The notes below the pieces were generated by a model. That model was not told the DNA's origin, made no database searches, and saw nothing but the letters and a program-made list of their open reading frames with translations. DNA of 64,000 nucleotides from Porodaedalea pini (lineage: Eukaryota > Basidiomycota > Agaricomycetes > Hymenochaetales > Hymenochaetaceae). Positions 1 through 12,108 of the stretch are shown one piece after another. The stretch covers positions 248,001-312,000 of the forward strand of contig NBAY01000040.1 in NCBI GenBank assembly GCA_002794775.1, given 5' to 3'. The position numbers were made by a program, and so were the translations under genes. The stretch's first letter is position 1; each line of letters starts with the position of its first letter.

Positions 1-2386
1 CACACAACATATAATGGAAAATAGACACAGGAAACCACACAACAATTGAAAGTTGATGCAAGTGCCTGAGACTACCATCAAGAATCTGATCTGTATTTTC
101 CAAGATTCGACTGGAAAAAACTTTGTCAGCTATATCCTGCATTTCCAACCGAGAGTCAGGCCTCGTTGAGCAGCAGGATTCTAGAATCTGGATGAGTTAC
201 TCAGAGCCTTGTGCTGCAGTAAGTGCGCACTCCAGTCCCATGCTGTTTCCAGTCATTTTTATTACCTCCCAGTCACTCATCCGGTGAAAGGGAGCCTTTC
301 CTGTAAGAATCTGCTGTAATATTTTGATGAAAAGTGATGATATCAGCTACTTAAAAGGACAGACCTTGAGGCATGTCATCCTGAAAGTGTAGACATCAGT
401 CTTTACATTTGGCCGTCCATCTCCTCCATATTCACCAGGATGAATAAGCTCAGGGGCCTGCCAATGCAGGGTTCCACATCCTCCACTGCTGGCAGCTAAT
501 GTCGCTATCCCGGTAAGCCATGACAGGCCAAAATCAGCAATGCGTACGTTCTCATTATCGTCTATAAGAACATTGGCCTGAGAGTAATTGGGACACCGTT
601 AGGTCCATTCTGCTGAAATTAGACAAATACTAACACATTTCAGGTCACCATGAACTACTCGAGGTTCATGGCAATGCATGTATGCAATGCCTGAACAAAT
701 CTGTGCCATCTGTGAATGTCAGAACAGTTCAATTCAACTATTAGATAGTGTGTATGTAGAGCTTTGGAAAGCACTTTGGAAAGCACTCTGGAAGTCCGAT
801 GATTTTCCGGAGATCCTGAGCTCTGTGGTTGTCACGGGCTTTTGGCAGAAGAGTGGCCTACAAATTGGGAAGGTGTGCTGCTTGGTCCTTCTACTCATTG
901 CTGCTGATGCTTTCCCAAGTGCCTTCTGAAGTCTGCTTTCCAAAACTCTAAATACAGTCTAGTGAGTGAATAATGTACACTCACTAATTCCTTCTTGTCC
1001 ATATGTACCTTCCACTTGAGATAAGCAAGGACATCACCATTTTGCATGAATGGTGAAATAAGGCCGATCGAAGGAAACCCCTCCCTACAAAGTCCGTAGA
1101 GAGGCAAAATATGCGGATGATTGAGGCATTTCCAGATGACTGCCTCTTTGCACAAATCCTGAAAACAACATGTGTTAAAGTCAAGATCAAAATGCATTCA
1201 GTCAGCTTACCCGATGCATTCTTTCCCTCTCGTCTTGATCCCAGAAGAAGCGAGATACCTTTACAGCAACAAGTCTTTGATCAATTTGTGCCTTATACAC
1301 GTCACCGTAGGCTCCACCACCAAAAGGGTGCTCTCCAAGCCTTTCCACATTCTTGATGTAGAATTTTGAAGGCACAATCCCGTACTTCCTAGCTGCATTA
1401 TAAAGCATGCAGTTTAGTTCCTTCCGTTCCTTGTCATTGAATACCGAACCCCTTCTGTCCAAGACCTATTCTTCGTTGGCCAACTGTATGAAGTTGAACT
1501 CATACCCAGATGCTTACCTGCTGAACGCACTCGACTGTTTTTGTCACTCTGGATTCGTCTCCTTCAGTTGCACATTTTAACTTAAGAATTTGAAGATGAC
1601 GATCGGCAATTCTAGCATAATCAAGGACTCTCCTGTAGAGAAAGAAGAGAGTAAATTAAATACGCATGGTATTACGGATGTATCGGTCGACGTACATGAG
1701 ATCTAAGAGCGCGCTTGTTGCCTTTATAGCAGATCTGAAAAGGACAGTCCGATGCGTGCGGAACGTAATAGTGTTGGTGTTGCGAATCTCACTGAGAACT
1801 TGGTTGCAGCAGATTTTTGAGTCCAGGAAAAATAATTCCACGGAGAAGCTCTTGACGAGAGTATGCATGAACTAGTTTTTTATTCAATCCACCACCATGA
1901 GCCATTTTGTCAGTGGTTTAAGCTAAGTATATTTACCCCCTTCGATGCAATCTCCGAGTCTTTTAAAAAATGCAGGTTTTCCTATGCAGTCCAGTTCAAA
2001 GGCAATCTCGTTCACATGTAGAGCACTGAAGTTGAATATCCAAAGATGCGTACCTGAAGCTTGCATGTCTCAGTCAGCACACAGCTCAGAAACGCTTTTG
2101 CTTCCCGGAACCATGTGTGGAAAGTTGCATCTGTGTGCTCTTCGTCACAGCTTGGCGTGCCGAAAAGAGGATAAAGAAAGCCTCCACAATACTCATCCTG
2201 ATCAAAATCTGGATGTGCATCCTTTATGTCATCAAATAGACTTTGCAAGACATGCATGGGGGATAGAGTGACAGACGGTAGTAGTTCAGAAGATAGCGCT
2301 GTGCCGGTTGAGGGCGACGAGCTGGTTGATGCGGTGTAGAAATGGTATACACAAGCACGTGACAAGACACCTAAAGTCTCCGACAT
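1..2386 (-). CDS. Protein kinase (fungal TKL-like), 3' end off the window
   Basis: This is a multi-exon protein kinase read on the minus strand from an ATG at 2386. The exon at about 1470-1209 carries the glycine loop GGGAYGDVY and the VAVKV lysine. The exon at about 1160-1010 gives the C-helix region (VIWKCLNHPHILPLYG). The stretch at about 700-640 encodes VVHGDLK, an HRD-type catalytic loop with Gly for Arg. The stretch at about 590-400 encodes ANVLIDDNENVRIADFG and GTLHWQAPEL, so the catalytic Asp, DFG and APE are all present. C-terminal lobe sequence (ILESCCSTRPDSRLEM) lies at about 190-110. The N-terminal ~190 residues (exons at 2386-2012, about 1860-1690 and about 1640-1530) match no family I recognise. 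Introns are short GT-AG. A decayed paralogue lies at 48.0-51.1 kb on the other strand. Residues support an active kinase; the substrate is unknown, and the exact exon edges and the 3' end are not resolved. Confidence 0.8.
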
Positions 2387-2831
2387 AAATGTCTTCAAAC
2401 AATATTAATGACACTGCAAAAAAAAAGTGTGTATATGCACGTCTGCGAGCAGTATCTATTACTCATGCAACACAGATACTGATCTTTAACATCCGGATTG
2501 AGTCCAGAAGAAAGTACAGTGGATGGTCCAGTGTACCAGCAGAGTTGGTCTTTGCGGGACAATCATGCAAATATGTGTATTACTAGTATACAATGTGGAT
2601 GCCAAGAACGTCGTAAGAAATACGTAGAAAGAAGTACTATAATCTGTACAAATCGATGTGTCTGCCTGCGAGGGTTCGTTTCTCCACCTCTCTCCATTAC
2701 CACAATTCTCCCTTATGCTCGTCGAACAGATAGACGACGGCTCCGGATCTATTCAAAGTCGCTTGGCATCTCGTGATGCACGACCCAGAGTATCGGGAGC
2801 TGCGTTACTCGTTCGTTTCGCAACGCTTCGC

Positions 2832-4685
2832 CTATTGAAGCGGTTCGCGCGAGCTCGAGAGGCGGTTCAGATGGATGTAGACGTCGGTGCCGTAGCCCTC
2901 CATGCTAATCAGCTTGAGGTCGCCGCCAAAGTAGCGCGCGTACTGCATGATGGGGTAGAGGTCCAGTGTTAGCATTGCGATCATATTATTATATATGATT
3001 TCATCAAAAGAAGGTGTATTTGCATTCAGGCTTGGAGTTAAAGTTGAGGTTGGAGCTGAAAGTGGTTTGGAGATGGATAAGGGTCTTGGAGGGAAGGAAA
3101 GGTAGGAATAAGAGTGTTGAGGAAGACCTACCAGTCGGGAGAGCGGAAGCCCGTACCCGAAGCCTGCCATGGGCGCCTTGAAGTCTGAGTCCGTGAAGTC
3201 TTCCTGGATGCCTTGATCCGCCATCGTCGTGTACATGTACGTCCATACGAGCCCGACACCGCTGCGCGGGATTCCACCGCCCTCATCGCTGATCTTGATC
3301 GTGATGTCTTCCTTGCCTTCACTCACGACTACCTTGATTGGGGGAAGTTTGTCAGGCGCCGCAACCGCGTCAGCGACACCGAAGCGCTCGACGACCGCGC
3401 GAAGCGAGTTCTTGAGGAGCTCAAAGCAGATGTGCGACAGGTGGCCGGGAACATACGCGAAATGGAGATCCGGCGCGCAGATGAGCTGCACGGGCGGACC
3501 AGTGAACATCCCGTAGTGCTCCTCGCACACGAACCGCGCGTTCTCAATCGCCTCGTGCACAATGTCACGCACATTCGCGCGTGTGCAGATGATGCCAACA
3601 TAGTCCGGATGAGGCTCGAGCGTGTTGAGCGCGATGTGCTGCCCGATGAGGAAGCGGATCCCGATGCGCGACATGTAGAACCGGTCGAGCCATTGTTGCA
3701 CGTCTAAACCGATATGCGTCCGTGCTGGATGCCGCTGTGCGCGTTTCCATTCGAGTACACCCTGTGCAACGGTCGTCACTGTCGGGTCGTGCCGTCGCTT
3801 GATTTTTTCGAGGAGGGTAGTGAAGGATGCGTTGTATGCGTGCATTTCGGGCGGCCAGTGCGTGCTCGGCGAGCCTGCGGCGGCGTAATAACGGCGTTCA
3901 ATAGGGATTCGTATCTTCGGCGTTCCTGTGATCTCCTTTGTAGGTCCGCTTCCGGTTCCATTCGCGTATCCGTTCGCATTGGCGTGGCCGTAGAATGCAT
4001 CCAAACCAGCGGCGGTGTCAAGGAGGCTCGGATTCGGTGTCGATTCCGGGAGTTTTAATGGTTTTGCGTGTCCGTGGCTAGAGTACAAAGCCTTCTTGAC
4101 ATCTGGCGTGAGATGGAATTTCGGGAAGCTGATGAGTTCCTGTGGTAAAGACCTCGGTGAGAGTCTGGCTTAACGCCGGATAGGAGCAAAATTACGAATG
4201 AGTAGGAAGCAATAGCACACGCCCAGAAAGCAGCATGCATCCGTGAAGGTGCCAAATGTGAGGGAATGAGTGGAAGAAGAACGCGTACCTCAAAAGATTG
4301 GCAATACCAGTTCTTGACCTTTTTAATAGACGGCATGTCTGAGAGGTTATGCGGGAGCTCGTCAAGCTCTTTTGCACGGTGCGCAAGCCGGATCGGCAGC
4401 TCTTCTATAACAACATAGATCCAGTATTGAGTATTTTGCCAGCTCGAGGAAATTGGACACGTGATGAGCGATGCGTACCGACGAGGAACTGTGATGCCTT
4501 GAAGAGCGTGCCCTGCGATGGATTCTGTCCGAACAGCACCATCTGCTGCAATGACACTGTGAAACCAGTAAGACAGAGCCTGTGCGATATTCGGGGTGTC
4601 TCCAAAACGTACCTCCGGTCTGAGGGAAGCTCGCGAAGTGGTGTATGCGGTCCCAGAGGGCAGCGGTTATGCGAAAGCCCGACAT
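2832..4685 (-). CDS. Mitochondrial pyruvate dehydrogenase kinase (PDK/BCKDK family)
   Basis: The product belongs to the GHKL-type kinases that phosphorylate E1alpha of the pyruvate (or branched-chain keto acid) dehydrogenase complex in the mitochondrial matrix. Five exons (4685-4613, 4556-4479, 4404-4289, 4139-3132, 2942-2832) join in phase to 461 codons, ending in TAG. The N-terminal PDK helical domain shows ELPIRLAHRAKEL and KVKNWYCQSFEELI. The ATPase part shows the N-box FELLKNSLRA, G1 box DEGGGIP, G2 box GFGYGLPLSRL and the C-terminal YARYFGGDL/GYGTDVYIHL. A longer, Gly/Asn-rich insert after about residue 115 is unlike animal PDKs. Pyruvate versus branched-chain specificity cannot be settled by eye. 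The first ~90 codons are duplicated and decayed at 8385-8720. Confidence 0.93.
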
Positions 4686-5980
4686 GGCGGGCTCAAGTCC
4701 GACTCCGAGTCTACTCAAACGCGCTGCGCTAGCTCAAGCTACAACGTCGAGACGTTATAAGATTAGCAGGACGACGTATTGAGGATGGATGGAAGACGAA
4801 AGGAATGAACGAACGAGAGTACGTGCCAAGGTACCTGAAGCGGGCCCGGAATGAGTTCGAGCCACCCGCACTTTGACGAAATCACGCGCTTCCTTCCTTT
4901 GCACATCACGTGTAGACCTCCGTCGCAACCGACTTTGCACATGCATATGTCTTCCTCGTTTTCCTGCCAATGTCTCTCGACCGAGAAACTATCTTTCATT
5001 GGTTTTTGCGCGTTATTTTGCACTATCTTTGCTCTCATTTGTTATTTCTTGTACCCTGCATAGTCAAGCTGAGCTGCGACACCGGCTACATACGGGCGTC
5101 CGGACCATTCCGTTGCGTCTATAAAAAAGCAACTCCGTAATCCGTCCGTTCCTCGTCCGAATCTCAGTCTTTCTCTCATGCCCTGATCGCTTCACTCTAC
5201 TACATAGTACTCTCTGATCTTTTGCGCATCGCATCTCGGTTTATTTGCGTGTTCCTTCTAGGCAACATCAGCAGCCTCTAACTCCACAGAAGATGTCTGT
5301 ACGTTCTGCTTAATTCCGCTGACATTCTGTTCGACGTGAGACAGTTCAAATTCACTATTTATATATTATGTATACACTCGAGGATGTTCAACTATGGAAT
5401 ATAAGTGGTCTTGTGCAGTTGAGATGCATTCCGACTTCACCCGCATCATACAGAATGCTTGTCCGAAGGCCTAGAACTCAGATCTGCGTTCGCTCGTCGA
5501 TCTCTTTGTCGATCAGATCGTTATTTCGGCTTTCCAGACTCCCACTTAAGCACCGCCAAAGATGAGGAAAAGGCGAAGAGAAAGGACGGACGCCGTCCAT
5601 ACAAGGGTGTTAACAGTTGTATTGTCGGCGAATAGTACAACGCCAATGCAATGCATCCAGGAACCTTAGTCTGCCATTCGTATGCCGAGCTATAGCCAGG
5701 TGCATAAAACTCAGGCCCGATACCGTCAAGCAATCCTCGGAAACGGAGGAAATGCATCAAGTACAGGTTTATACATCTAGAACTTACTTATCATGGTCTT
5801 GCCGAGCAGAACGGAGCGTGTCAGGGCATCAGATAATTACCAGCCCTAGGGCTTGTACCAATGAAAGCCAGAATTAAGCTCGCCTTCATGTCGTAGGATT
5901 GATCGTCATCGGTTGCGTGCTCCTTCACTTCCTCTTTCATCATGTTCGAGACTACCCCATGCGCAGTTCGAAATGACTTC
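4686..5980. other. Intergenic, with a plus-strand promoter-like stretch and truncated start
   Basis: This is the upstream region of the PDK gene. On the plus strand, a TATAAA at 5120-5125 is followed by a C/T-rich leader and an ATG at 5292 (context AGAAGATGTCT) that runs after two codons straight into a GTACGT splice donor. No convincing continuation exon was found downstream. A minus-strand open stretch at 5760-5521 has no family signal. Inference: the remains of the 5' end of a divergent gene. Confidence 0.35.
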
Positions 5981-5984
5981 CTAA

Positions 5985-8132
5985 TCACACGGGCGCTCCA
6001 CACCCAGACGACGTAGCCGCCCCGCATTCCGCACACGTCGCCTGAATCGCCCTGCCTGAGTCATACATGCCCAAACACGACATCGTGAGCAATCACAACA
6101 GCAGCACAATATTAAACGACCTATAATACCACCTTTCTCTGCCGCGCGAGCGCACCGTGAGCGCTGCCTCAATGTATCACCCGGATCGTTCTGCGCCGCA
6201 TCGAGCTACATCCGAAAACCCACGAGGAAGAGGGACGGGAAGGTATATGTGAAATACATGATGCAGACTGCAGCCACGATATCTGAGATCGTTTGAACTT
6301 GAGGGATGGTGGAGCCGACGATGAAGGCCAGGGACTAGTAGAGGATGACCATGGCTGGAAGGCAGGATACGGAAAGTACACAACGGGGACTGAAAAAAGG
6401 CATATTGTTTAATGTACAGGTCCAAACGAAGCAGCGCTTCTTGCTCATAAGGTAGCATGCAACCCCTGAAAGGACAATGTTGTAGTGAGTAAAAAATGTT
6501 ATACAATGGCCAAAAAAGACAACACGCACTAATGTCGATATTGTCGTATTAACCACCGGCGATGATGAGGGCGATGACGTTCCCGACGGTCTGCCATGAG
6601 GACTAGCTGAGATCTTGGAAGGCGAGCGGGAGCGTGAACTGGCCCTGGAACGTGTACACAAAGACACCGAAGATAAGGAGCTGCGCACAGCACTTTTTCA
6701 TAGGTGTGTATATGGGGAGACATCACAAAAAAAAAACATCCATTGAGAGAGAGGGAGGGACCGCGAAATGAATGAGTACAAATTGCCTTTGGTCGGTGCC
6801 TTTCTTTTCTAATACAACGCACCATAACCAGCTTCCAGAAGTCCACTAGCACTGGTCGGCGCATCTCCGATATGAACTGCGGAAAGATCGTCGCACCACC
6901 ATACGCGTAGACCATATGCATGATCCCGTTGACCCTGGAGGAAAGCGGCTGGCTAACAAACACCGATGTCATCACCGGACTGGGGTCAACGCCGAAAGCA
7001 CTGGTAGCCCTGGCGGACTTGAAGTTCGGCGGTGAGTGCGCAACGACGCCCATCGTGTTGAAAATGATTAGGAGGTTCAGCCATACAGCACTGAATGCGA
7101 GTCGGAGAAGTCAGAAGTAAGATAAGAAGCGCGAGACAGAAGAAAAGATGCATACGAGTTTGCGAACCAGCTGTATTGCTTGAGTGTACGAACCTGGCCG
7201 ATGACCATGCCGACAAGCGCCCAGATGAGAATTGTGATGGAGAAACAGAATTGGTGGTTATTCGCGATTTGTTCGACACTGTGCATTTCCGAGGCATACA
7301 GAACCGACCTGCGTAAGACAAGAATAAAGTCAACATCAATTCAAGCCGATAGAAAAGGCGATTAAAAAAGGCGACTTACGATGATGATCAGCTGGAGTGA
7401 CTGCAGCGCCCAGCATAAATGCTTAGCTCAGCTCCCGAACCGCGATGTAGGTGTATGTTTTTATTGAAGACTGGTCCGAGTCGGGAATGCAGAACAACCG
7501 GCCACAGAATTAGTCCGGCGTAGCATGCGTCCCCACTCACTGAATGTCGCTTAGCGATAACGAGGGAAGACATCAACAACGAGAGTACTGCTCCCGGAAC
7601 GTATCCGACCCGACTGAACCCAAGGTGAGCATTGAATGGACCCAAGACGTCCGTCGTGATGAGGTAAAAATAGCTGCCCAACTAAGGCGAATAGGGAATA
7701 CGATAAGCATCAATTAGAACTGGGTAACCCTGGATTCAGAGGATAACCGGCAGAGTTCACGTACTTTGCATTTCGCGATGACCGGCGCGCTGTGACCAGC
7801 TCGTCCTCAACGTCGGGCTTCTCTGGCGAGGTACGGCTGAACAACTCCATCAGCACCACTGATCTGATATCTGAAATGAGATGCTATTGTAGACCCCATT
7901 GTCTAAAGGAGCTGTCTGACCTGCCTCTTTCGCACAACCTATTTCCGCCTGGCACACGTAGTCCGCAAGAGAAGGGCGGCACCCTACAGAATACTCTCTT
8001 CAAGTACTGACACACGAGTTGGGGAAAATGACATTAACCTTGACTCGCAGAGGATATGAAAAGCTTAAAACCATTCTTCTCCTCGACATCAGTACACCTG
8101 TGATCGCTGGCAAGCTCGAGGGCAGTAGCTAT
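5985..8132 (-). pseudogene. Decayed AAAP amino-acid transporter
   Basis: This is a degenerate full-length copy of the transporter at 9859-12108. Segment after segment matches it: the N-terminus TALELASDH at about 8130-8100, DVLGPFNAHLGFSRVGYVPG near 7640-7590, VGMVIGQVRTLKQYSWFANS near 7220-7160, GVVAHSPPNFKSARA near 7050, and a last ~180 bp near 6170-5990 readable only by switching frames. The start codon is lost: the position equal to the intact ATG (12108-12106) reads ATA (8132-8130). Several frameshifts and stops separate the segments, for example in the first loop at 7560-7450. Not expected to make a working carrier. Confidence 0.8.
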
Positions 8133-8384
8133 GCTGGTATGATGTGAGGGATCTGGAGCAGCGCAGGTCGGTCAATTTAAAAGGCTGCCAAGCAGACACG
8201 AATAGCCGGAAACTTCGATGTCGGGATCACAAGGAGACGCACACGGGCACAATGCCCCAGCACAGTTGTGCGAATTGATATTAGATTAAGGTTAGGATGA
8301 GCTTGGGGATTGAACTTCTATGAAGCAGCGAGCGTACGTGCGTCAGGGGAGAGCGTGCGTAATAGCGAAGAAGAAAGGAAAAGA

Positions 8385-8720
8385 AGAACATACCTCGAAA
8401 GATTTGACGGTACGAGTCGGTTTCTTTCATGAGCGGCATGTCCAAGATGTCGGGGCTTTTCAAGCTCCTTCGTATTTTGTGCAAGCCGGATCAGCTGGGA
8501 AATTCCTCTACTCAGCACTAGTCCGATGATTAGTGTTGCAGTATGTCAATATGGGTGTATCCAGCGATGGGTTTCGTACGAACAGCATCAGCGAGAGTAT
8601 ATAGACCATAAGACCGAATTGGTGTATCAAGAATGATATCCCGAGCACGCATCTCCAGTTTGAGAAATGCTCGCGACGAGATGTATCATGTGGTGCATTT
8701 CGTCCCAGAGGGCAGTGATG
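8385..8720 (-). pseudogene. Decayed 5' fragment of PDK
   Basis: Three separate stretches correspond in order to exons 1-3 of the intact PDK gene. 8655-8720 matches exon 1, including a shared CCCAGAGGGCAGTG run. 8560-8600 matches the FGQNPSQ exon. 8390-8515 matches the ELPIRLAHRA...DMPSIKK...QSFE exon, read here as SPDILDMPLMKETDSYRQIF. Substitutions, lost splice sites and the absence of all later exons make it non-functional. It is the cut-off copy left by the tandem duplication. Confidence 0.72.
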
Positions 8721-9858
8721 ACAAGCGTCAAGTTGTGTCCAACCTCGAGTCTGCTATGTAATACTCATGTGGAGGCGAAGAGACCAAATGTAAGCCTCCT
8801 AGTACAACTAAACATTTCCTTGCTTCGTGTTTCAGCTACAAGTTTGAGCCTATATATATGGCGATGTTGAAAACGAAGCGAGGAAGAATAAACTTGAATG
8901 AGAGAGCGGCGAGGCACTGAACAACATCACGTGCAAACCTCTTACTATAGGTATTTCCTCATAATCCGAGTCGTCGTCACTCTATCACTCAGATAACATC
9001 AAAGTTAATCAATGTTTTATTTCTCAGTCGCGTACAGTTTTATAGGTGTGTAAGATGTATCGCTTATTATAGGAAAGACTTAGCGTCCGCACCGCCGCTT
9101 CTTTTTTCCCTTGCTTTTCGACGTCGGGAGCCTGCGACTTGACCTCCCGCGTGAGGGCGCCGTGTACTGAAGAACCAGTGTTAGCCTCTCCTTTTTATTT
9201 TTCTTCCATTCGTAAATAAACCAGTCAGTTCGGAGCTGGTGCGTGGGACGCAGCGGTCGTCTTATCTGACACTGCGGACTCGGAAATAGGAACGCAGCGG
9301 AAGTGCCTTTGCCCAAGCTGTTAGCGAGGGAGTTCAAGTCATTCGCGGCTCGGCATAATGAAGAGGTGAAAGGGTGGAGATGAGCAGAAGGGAGCGGAGG
9401 GTGGAGAGCAGAAGACGAAAACAGACGAGCGAAGATAAGAGTAAATAAAGTGTGGGTGCCCCTCCATCCATTTTGAAGACATAACGCACCATGATCATGG
9501 GCTGATGGCGCATCCTATACATTCTAATACAAATCATCCGAGGAAGCAGAAAGCAGAACCTTGAGTTATCTATTCAGGTCATAGGCGCAGCTAAGGCTAC
9601 ACACAGATCTAAGCAGTCCTGAGAAATCGCGGAAATGCATTGATATTAAGATGCCGTGCAGAGTATTATTCGTTCCATGCAGAGCAGAGCACGTTAGAGC
9701 ATTACAACATTACAGCATTACAGCACGTATGTATGAAGTCAGAATTGGGGTCATCCTCATCTCATGAGACTAAACATCTTCGGTCATTTCTCGCTTCGTC
9801 CCTCTCTCTTTCGCCACACTCGAGGCCACCGAGTGCACAATCCCCAAAGCCTCACCAA
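8721..9858. other. Intergenic, no supported gene
   Basis: This should correspond to the PDK upstream region of the left unit, but similarity to 4690-5980 is weak. An 85-codon minus-strand open stretch (9337-9080) ends in a basic KGKKKRRCGR tail and has no recognisable family. A short CATTACA repeat lies at 9697-9726. Nothing else supported. Confidence 0.4.
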
Positions 9859-12108
9859 TCACACGGGCGCCCCACACCCAAACGACGTCGCCGCCCCATC
9901 TCCCGCAAACGTCGCCTGAATCGACTTGCCTGAGCCATACATACCCAAACACGCCATCGCAAGCGATCCCAAGAACAGCACGATATTGAAAAGCTTGAAA
10001 TACCACCTTGTACCGCCAAGCGAACGCACCCATCGCGAACGCTGCCTCCACGTGTCTCCCGGGTCGTTCTGGGCTGCGTCGAGCTGCATCTGGAAACCCG
10101 CGAGAAAGAGGGGCGGGAAGGTGTAGGTGAATTGCATTATACAGACTGCGGCGACAAGACCTGAGATTGTCTGGACCTGGGGAATGGCAGAGCCTACGAT
10201 GAAGGCTAAGAAAGGGGATGTTAGTTGGACTAGGTTGGAAAGGTGATAGGGCTTACCTAGAGACCAGTAGAGGATGACCATGACTAGAAGATACGGTTAG
10301 CATACATCTGTGAATTCTGAGACAATAATAGCTCAACGTACAAGTCCAGATGAACCGGCCCTTCTTGCTCATCAACGGAGGTCCATTAAACCACTGCTCG
10401 ACAATATGGTAGTACGCGACCTCTGCCCCCCAAAAAACCCATGAGCAAAGCCCACTAAACGATGGACGAAGCAAGTTGATACGCACTTATTCCAATGTTT
10501 CCGTATAGACCACCGGCGATGATTCCAGTAATGAGGGCGATAACGTTCCCGACGGTCTGCCATGAGAACTGGCTGACACCTTGATAGGCGAGCGCGAGCG
10601 TGAATTGGCCCTGGAATGCGTATACGAAAACGCCGAACATCATGTACACAGTCGCGATAAGGAGCTGCGCACAGCACTGTTTTCACAGGTGTGTATACGG
10701 CGCGGCATTGCGAAACATTATCAATGGAGACCGAAAGGAGGAAGGGAGAGGGGGAAGGGGAAGGGGGGGGGGGATGAATGAGTACAAATTGTCTTTCGTC
10801 ATTTGTCGTTTGTAATGCAAACGCACCATGGCCTTCCAGAAGTCCATCGGTCGGCGCATCTCCGCCATGAACTCGGGAAATATCATCGCGCCGCCGTATG
10901 CAAACACCATCTGCATGATCCCATTGACTTTGGAGAACAGTGGCAGACTGACGAACGCCGATGTCATCACCGGACCAGGGTCGACGCCGAAAGCAGCCTT
11001 AGCGGACTTGAAGTTCGGCGGTGAGTGTGCAACGACGCCCATCGTGATGAAAATGATTAGGAGGTTCAGCCATACAGCACTGAATGCGAGTCGGAGAAGT
11101 CAGAAGTGAGATAAGGAGCGCGAGAGAGAAGAAAACATGCGTACGAGTTTGCGAACCAACCGTATTGCTTGAGTGTACGAACCTGGCCGATGACCATGCC
11201 GACGAGCGCCCAGATGAGAATTGCAACAGAGAAACAGAATTGATGGTTATTTGCGATCTGTTCAACACTTTGCGCGTTTCCGAGGCATATGGTACCAACC
11301 TGTGCAAGAATGAAGGAAATTCAAATTCAATCTGAACGAGAAAGCTAGTTGACCCACATTGATGATCAGCTGGAGCGACTGCAGTGCAGAGCACATGTGT
11401 TTGAACCATTTTCCAAAGATACGCTCCGCAATATCAGCGTAAGTTTTTATCGGGTACTGGTCCGAGTCGAGCACGCAGAACAACCGCCATAGAATCAATC
11501 CGGTGTAACATGCGACCCCACCCACTGCATCTCGCTTAGCACATCTCCGCGACAGCGATATCAGCACTTACTGACGACGTAGAGTACTGCCCCCGGGACA
11601 TATCCGACCTGACTGAACGCAAAAGGGGCATTGAATGGGCCCAAGATGTCTGTCGTGATAAGGTAGAAAATAGCTGCCCAGCTTGAGGGCGACTGCAATC
11701 AGTTTCACTTTTTACAAGGCACAATAGATAGAGTTCGCATACCTCGCGTTGCGCAGCGCACGGCGCGCCGTGACCAGCTCGTCATCAATGTCAGGCTTTA
11801 CTGGTGAGGCACGGCTGAATAGCTCCATCAGCACCGCTAGTTTGGTTTCTATAGTGAGATGCTATCGCGGACGCACTTATCTACAGGAGCGGTCTGACCG
11901 GCCTCCCTCGCACGACTGATCTCCGCCTGGCGCATGTAGTCCGCAAGAGATGGGCGTCCCCCTAGAGAAAACACTCTTAGTACCGACCCATGGGCCAGGT
12001 GAAAAGACAGTTACCTTGACCCGCGGACGATATAGAGTGCTCGGTCCCATTCTTCTCGTCGAGTTCGACGTGCTTGCGGTCACTGGCGAGCTCAAGGGCA
12101 GTAGCCAT
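9859..12108 (-). CDS. AAAP-family amino-acid transporter
   Basis: A proton-coupled amino-acid permease of the Aa_trans (AAAP) superfamily, expected in the plasma membrane and resembling filamentous-fungal neutral amino-acid permeases. It is read from an ATG at 12108 through about ten short exons to a stop at 9859. The hydrophilic N-terminus (MATALELASDRKHVELDEK, then RPSLADYMRQAEISRAREA) precedes hydrophobic segments including DILGPFNAPFAFSQVGYVPG, GGVACYTGLILWRLF, ILIWALVGMVIGQV, NLLIIFITMGVVAHSPPNF, GIMQMVFAYGGAMIFPEFMA (a typical AAAP core motif) and a C-terminal pair near 10000. No frame breaks seen. It is the surviving member of a duplicated pair; the other copy is at 5985-8132. Exact substrate not predictable. 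Confidence 0.85.

Larger units (their letters stand above)
4280..8340. repeat. Tandem duplication, left unit
   Basis: This is the left copy of an approximately 4 kb direct duplication. It holds the first three exons of the intact PDK gene and a decayed AAAP transporter. Matching segments lie about 3.9-4.1 kb to the right (8385-12330). The junction appears to fall near 8340-8385, corresponding to the third intron of PDK, which explains why the right PDK copy has only its 5' exons. Confidence 0.6.

Noticed and set aside
734..943. Minus-strand frame with repeated FQSAFQSAFQSS
   Set aside because: It lies in an intron of the kinase gene and comes from a short GGAAAGCACTTT triplication, not a coding repeat.
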